A DNA stretch of 64,000 bases. Source: DASSUW01 sp963789005. GTDB taxonomy: Bacteria > Actinomycetota > Thermoleophilia > Solirubrobacterales > Solirubrobacteraceae. The translations under genes were made by a program, and so were the position numbers. Numbering within the stretch: position 1 is the first letter of the stretch; each line of letters starts with the position of its first letter. The stretch is taken from assembly GCA_963789005.1 (NCBI GenBank), contig CAWBIZ010000005.1:248001-312000 (forward strand), given 5' to 3'. Positions 62,378-64,000 of the stretch are shown piece by piece. The notes beneath the pieces are model-generated. The model saw nothing but the letters and a program-made list of their open reading frames with translations. It was not told the DNA's origin and did not search any database.

Positions 62378-63302
62378 CGGCCAGGGCGGAGCGGTGCGCG
62401 CGCCGATGCGCCGCGGCGAGCAACCCGAGGCCGGCGAGCACCCACACGGCGAGCACGGCGAGGTGCCCGGCCGCGCCGGCGCCGTCGAAGTACCCGGTGC
62501 TGCGCAGCAGGTTGCTGCCGGCGCCGGGCGGGAGGAGCTGCCCGATCAGCCCGGCGGGCTCCGGCAGCATGTGCGGGCCGGCGGCGGCGCCCGAGAACGG
62601 GTTGCCGACGAAGACCATGGTCAGCGCTCCGAGGGCGATTCCGGCCTTGCCGAGCACCGCCTCGAGGCCGGCGATGGTGCCGGCGATCGCCGCCACCACG
62701 AGGGCAAGCACGGCGGCGTTGGCGGCCCAGTCGCCGCCGATCACGTCGAGCCAGCCCTGCACGAGCACCGCGGCCGTGAGGCCGGTGAGCAGCGCGCCGC
62801 CGAGCACGAAACCGGCGCGCTGGAGCGGCGAGGTCGCGAGCGCGATGCTGGCGACGCCGACGAGGATGGCGCCGATCACGAGCGGCAGCACGGACGAGGG
62901 CAGGGCACCCGCGCGTGCGGAAGCGGGCACCACGTCCTCCACGGCCGCGTCGCTCTCGGCCGCGGCGTGGGTGAGCAGCGCGGTGACGGGCACACTCGCG
63001 GCGGAGGCGGTGAGGGCCTTCGGCCCATCGGGCGTCGCGACGAACGCGCCGTAGACCTCGCGGTCCTCGATCGCCTCGCGGGCGGCGGCCTCGTCGGCGT
63101 AGCGGTGGACGTCGAACGCCTCGCCGCGGGCGGCCAGGCCCTGCTCGATCGTGCGCGTTTCGGCGGCCGGGCCGGCGACGCCGATCGGCAGGTCGCGCGG
63201 GCCGAGCTCGGCGTTCGGCCAGGCGAACAGCGCGAGGACGATCGCAAAGGCCACGGGCACGAGCAGGAACGCGGCCGGCTTTGGTCGATGGGATCCGGTC
63301 AT
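62373..63302 (-). CDS. YhgE/Pip-like multi-pass membrane protein
   Basis: 309 residues. A first membrane segment (AAFLLVPVAFAIVLALFAW), an extracellular domain of about 120 residues (LPIGVAGPAAETRTIEQGLA) and about five more segments (LPLVIGAILVGVASIALATS onward). The layout resembles the ABC-2/YhgE family and type VII-associated or antibiotic-export membrane proteins, though no ATPase gene is adjacent. Function not assigned. Confidence 0.75.
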   Translation of the reverse strand: MTGSHRPKPAAFLLVPVAFAIVLALFAWPNAELGPRDLPIGVAGPAAETRTIEQGLAARGEAFDVHRYADEAAAREAIEDREVYGAFVATPDGPKALTASAASVPVTALLTHAAAESDAAVEDVVPASARAGALPSSVLPLVIGAILVGVASIALATSPLQRAGFVLGGALLTGLTAAVLVQGWLDVIGGDWAANAAVLALVVAAIAGTIAGLEAVLGKAGIALGALTMVFVGNPFSGAAAGPHMLPEPAGLIGQLLPPGAGSNLLRSTGYFDGAGAAGHLAVLAVWVLAGLGLLAAAHRRAHRSALAG

Positions 63303-63357
63303 GGGAGGTCTCCTTTCAGGGGACGGTCAGCGCGGGGAAGCGGCAGTTCGCGGGCGT

Positions 63358-63792
63358 TCACGGGACCAGCTCATCGAGGTCGGCGACGACGACGTCGGCG
63401 CCCGCCGCGCGCAGCTCGGTGGCGCTGGCGCCGCGCGTGACGCCGATCACCAGCCCGAAGTCGCCGGCGCGGCCGGCGGCGACGCCGACGAGCGCGTCGT
63501 CGACGACCACGGCGCGGCTCGGCCGCACGTTCAGCCGGCGGGCGGCCTCGAGGAAGCCGTCGGGCGCCGGCTTGCCCTGCAGCCCGAGCTCGCGGACGTC
63601 ATGGGCGTCGATCGTGAGGTCGAACAGCTCGGTGATCTCGGCGGCGCGCAGCACGCGCTCGGTGTTCGCGCTCGACGACACCACCGCGGTCCACATGCCG
63701 AGCGCGCGCAGGTGGCGGACCCAGCGGATGGAGCCGGGGAACGCTTCCACGCCGCCGAACAGGATGGCGTCGAAGCCGGAGGTCGAGTTCAT
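63358..63792 (-). CDS. HAD-like hydrolase missing the nucleophile region
   Basis: 144 residues. The C-terminal half is a normal HAD-IA core: LRALGMWTAVVSSSANTERV (motif II Ser), ELGLQGKPAPDGFLEAARRL (motif III Lys), RAVVVDDALVGVAAGRAGDF (motif IV acidic pair). The N-terminus reads MNSTSGFDAILFGGVEAFPG, where FDAxxFDxDGV should be followed by a cap domain. DxD and cap, about 75-100 residues, are missing, consistent with an in-frame internal deletion. It is probably inactive as a phosphatase. Confidence 0.75.
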   Translation of the reverse strand: MNSTSGFDAILFGGVEAFPGSIRWVRHLRALGMWTAVVSSSANTERVLRAAEITELFDLTIDAHDVRELGLQGKPAPDGFLEAARRLNVRPSRAVVVDDALVGVAAGRAGDFGLVIGVTRGASATELRAAGADVVVADLDELVP

Positions 63793-63853
63793 AGTCCGCG
63801 ACGCTACGGTCGCGGGCTCGTCATCGAATCCGGCGGGTGACCAGTCTGGGTCC

Positions 63854-64000
63854 CTAGTCGCTCTCGAGCCGCTCGGGCAGCCCGAAGGCGGGGAAGAGCT
63901 CGGGATAGAGGTAGTGGCAGAGGTCGCAGACCTTGCCGTCCCGCACCTTCATCACGACCAGCGCGAACGGCTCGTGGGTGCCCGGGTCTGCCGGGCGGTA
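63854..64000 (-). CDS. SnoaL-like C-terminal region (possibly ECF sigma factor), 5' end outside window
   Basis: Only the last 48 residues are visible, in the frame that ends at 63854: YRPADPGTHEPFALVVMKVR, DGKVCDLCHYLYPELFPAFG, LPERLESD. This matches the C-terminal SnoaL-like domain carried by actinobacterial SigG-type ECF sigma factors, and also stand-alone SnoaL proteins; the window end prevents a choice. Confidence 0.6.
   Translation of the reverse strand, partial: YRPADPGTHEPFALVVMKVRDGKVCDLCHYLYPELFPAFGLPERLESD

Overview
This is a GC-rich chromosomal window with actinobacterial features: frequent GTG starts, four-base start/stop overlaps, a SARP-type regulator and an actinobacterial-type glgA. 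The gene order (ffh-rpsP-khpA-rimM-trmD-rplS-lepB-rnhB-yraN-comM-dprA, then xerD with a WhiG/FliA-like sigma factor and an EF-G-like GTPase) suggests a Thermoleophilia-like lineage. That placement is an inference from gene content and order; I could not run a tree or a database search.

Layout. 1-1077: C-terminally cut transhydrogenase gene. 1104-11093: translation, secretion, RNase HII and DNA-uptake housekeeping operon, ending in thiD. 11105-16661: two uncharacterised proteins, ilvD, an alpha/beta hydrolase, an acyltransferase and an NAD-dependent epimerase-like gene. 16768-24658: L,D-transpeptidase, XerC/D recombinase, sigma factor, EF-G-like GTPase, small proteins, an in-frame RNase H / tryptophan 2,3-dioxygenase fusion, and a phosphoesterase. 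24679-24891: a nested inverted-repeat element. 24892-27639: VOC protein, nitronate monooxygenase-like, small coiled-coil protein, LLM oxidoreductase. 27640-34838: a LacI-controlled fructan locus (frameshifted GH32 gene, lacI, orphan sugar-binding lipoprotein with matching operators), a PQQ sugar dehydrogenase-like gene, and a MarR/SDR divergent pair with a perfect operator. 34820-39797: fructokinase-like gene, pgm, glgC, glgA. 39907-54558: a large carbohydrate locus in three blocks: receiver plus (PfkB-GH4)x2, a GntR-SBP-permease-permease-BadF kinase-ATPase operon, and a divergent SIS-Gfo/Idh-double cupin-ROK operon. 54565-64000: cupin, EVE-like protein, glycogen phosphorylase, a 1172-residue SARP/AAA/TPR regulator, an AHSA1 protein, a broken chemoreceptor remnant, a membrane protein, a HAD protein lacking its nucleophile, and the end of a SnoaL-like or ECF sigma gene.

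Working together: pgm, glgC, glgA and glgP form a glycogen synthesis and degradation set. The GH4, kinase, SIS, dehydrogenase and ABC genes look like one import and catabolism route for an unidentified glycoside, probably under the HutC-type GntR regulator. Several genes show decay or loss of key residues (GH32, chemoreceptor, HAD, one PfkB, one SDR). The strongest candidates for something new are the RNase H-TDO fusion, the nested palindromic element at 24679-24891 and the duplicated PfkB-GH4 module with one apparently dead kinase.
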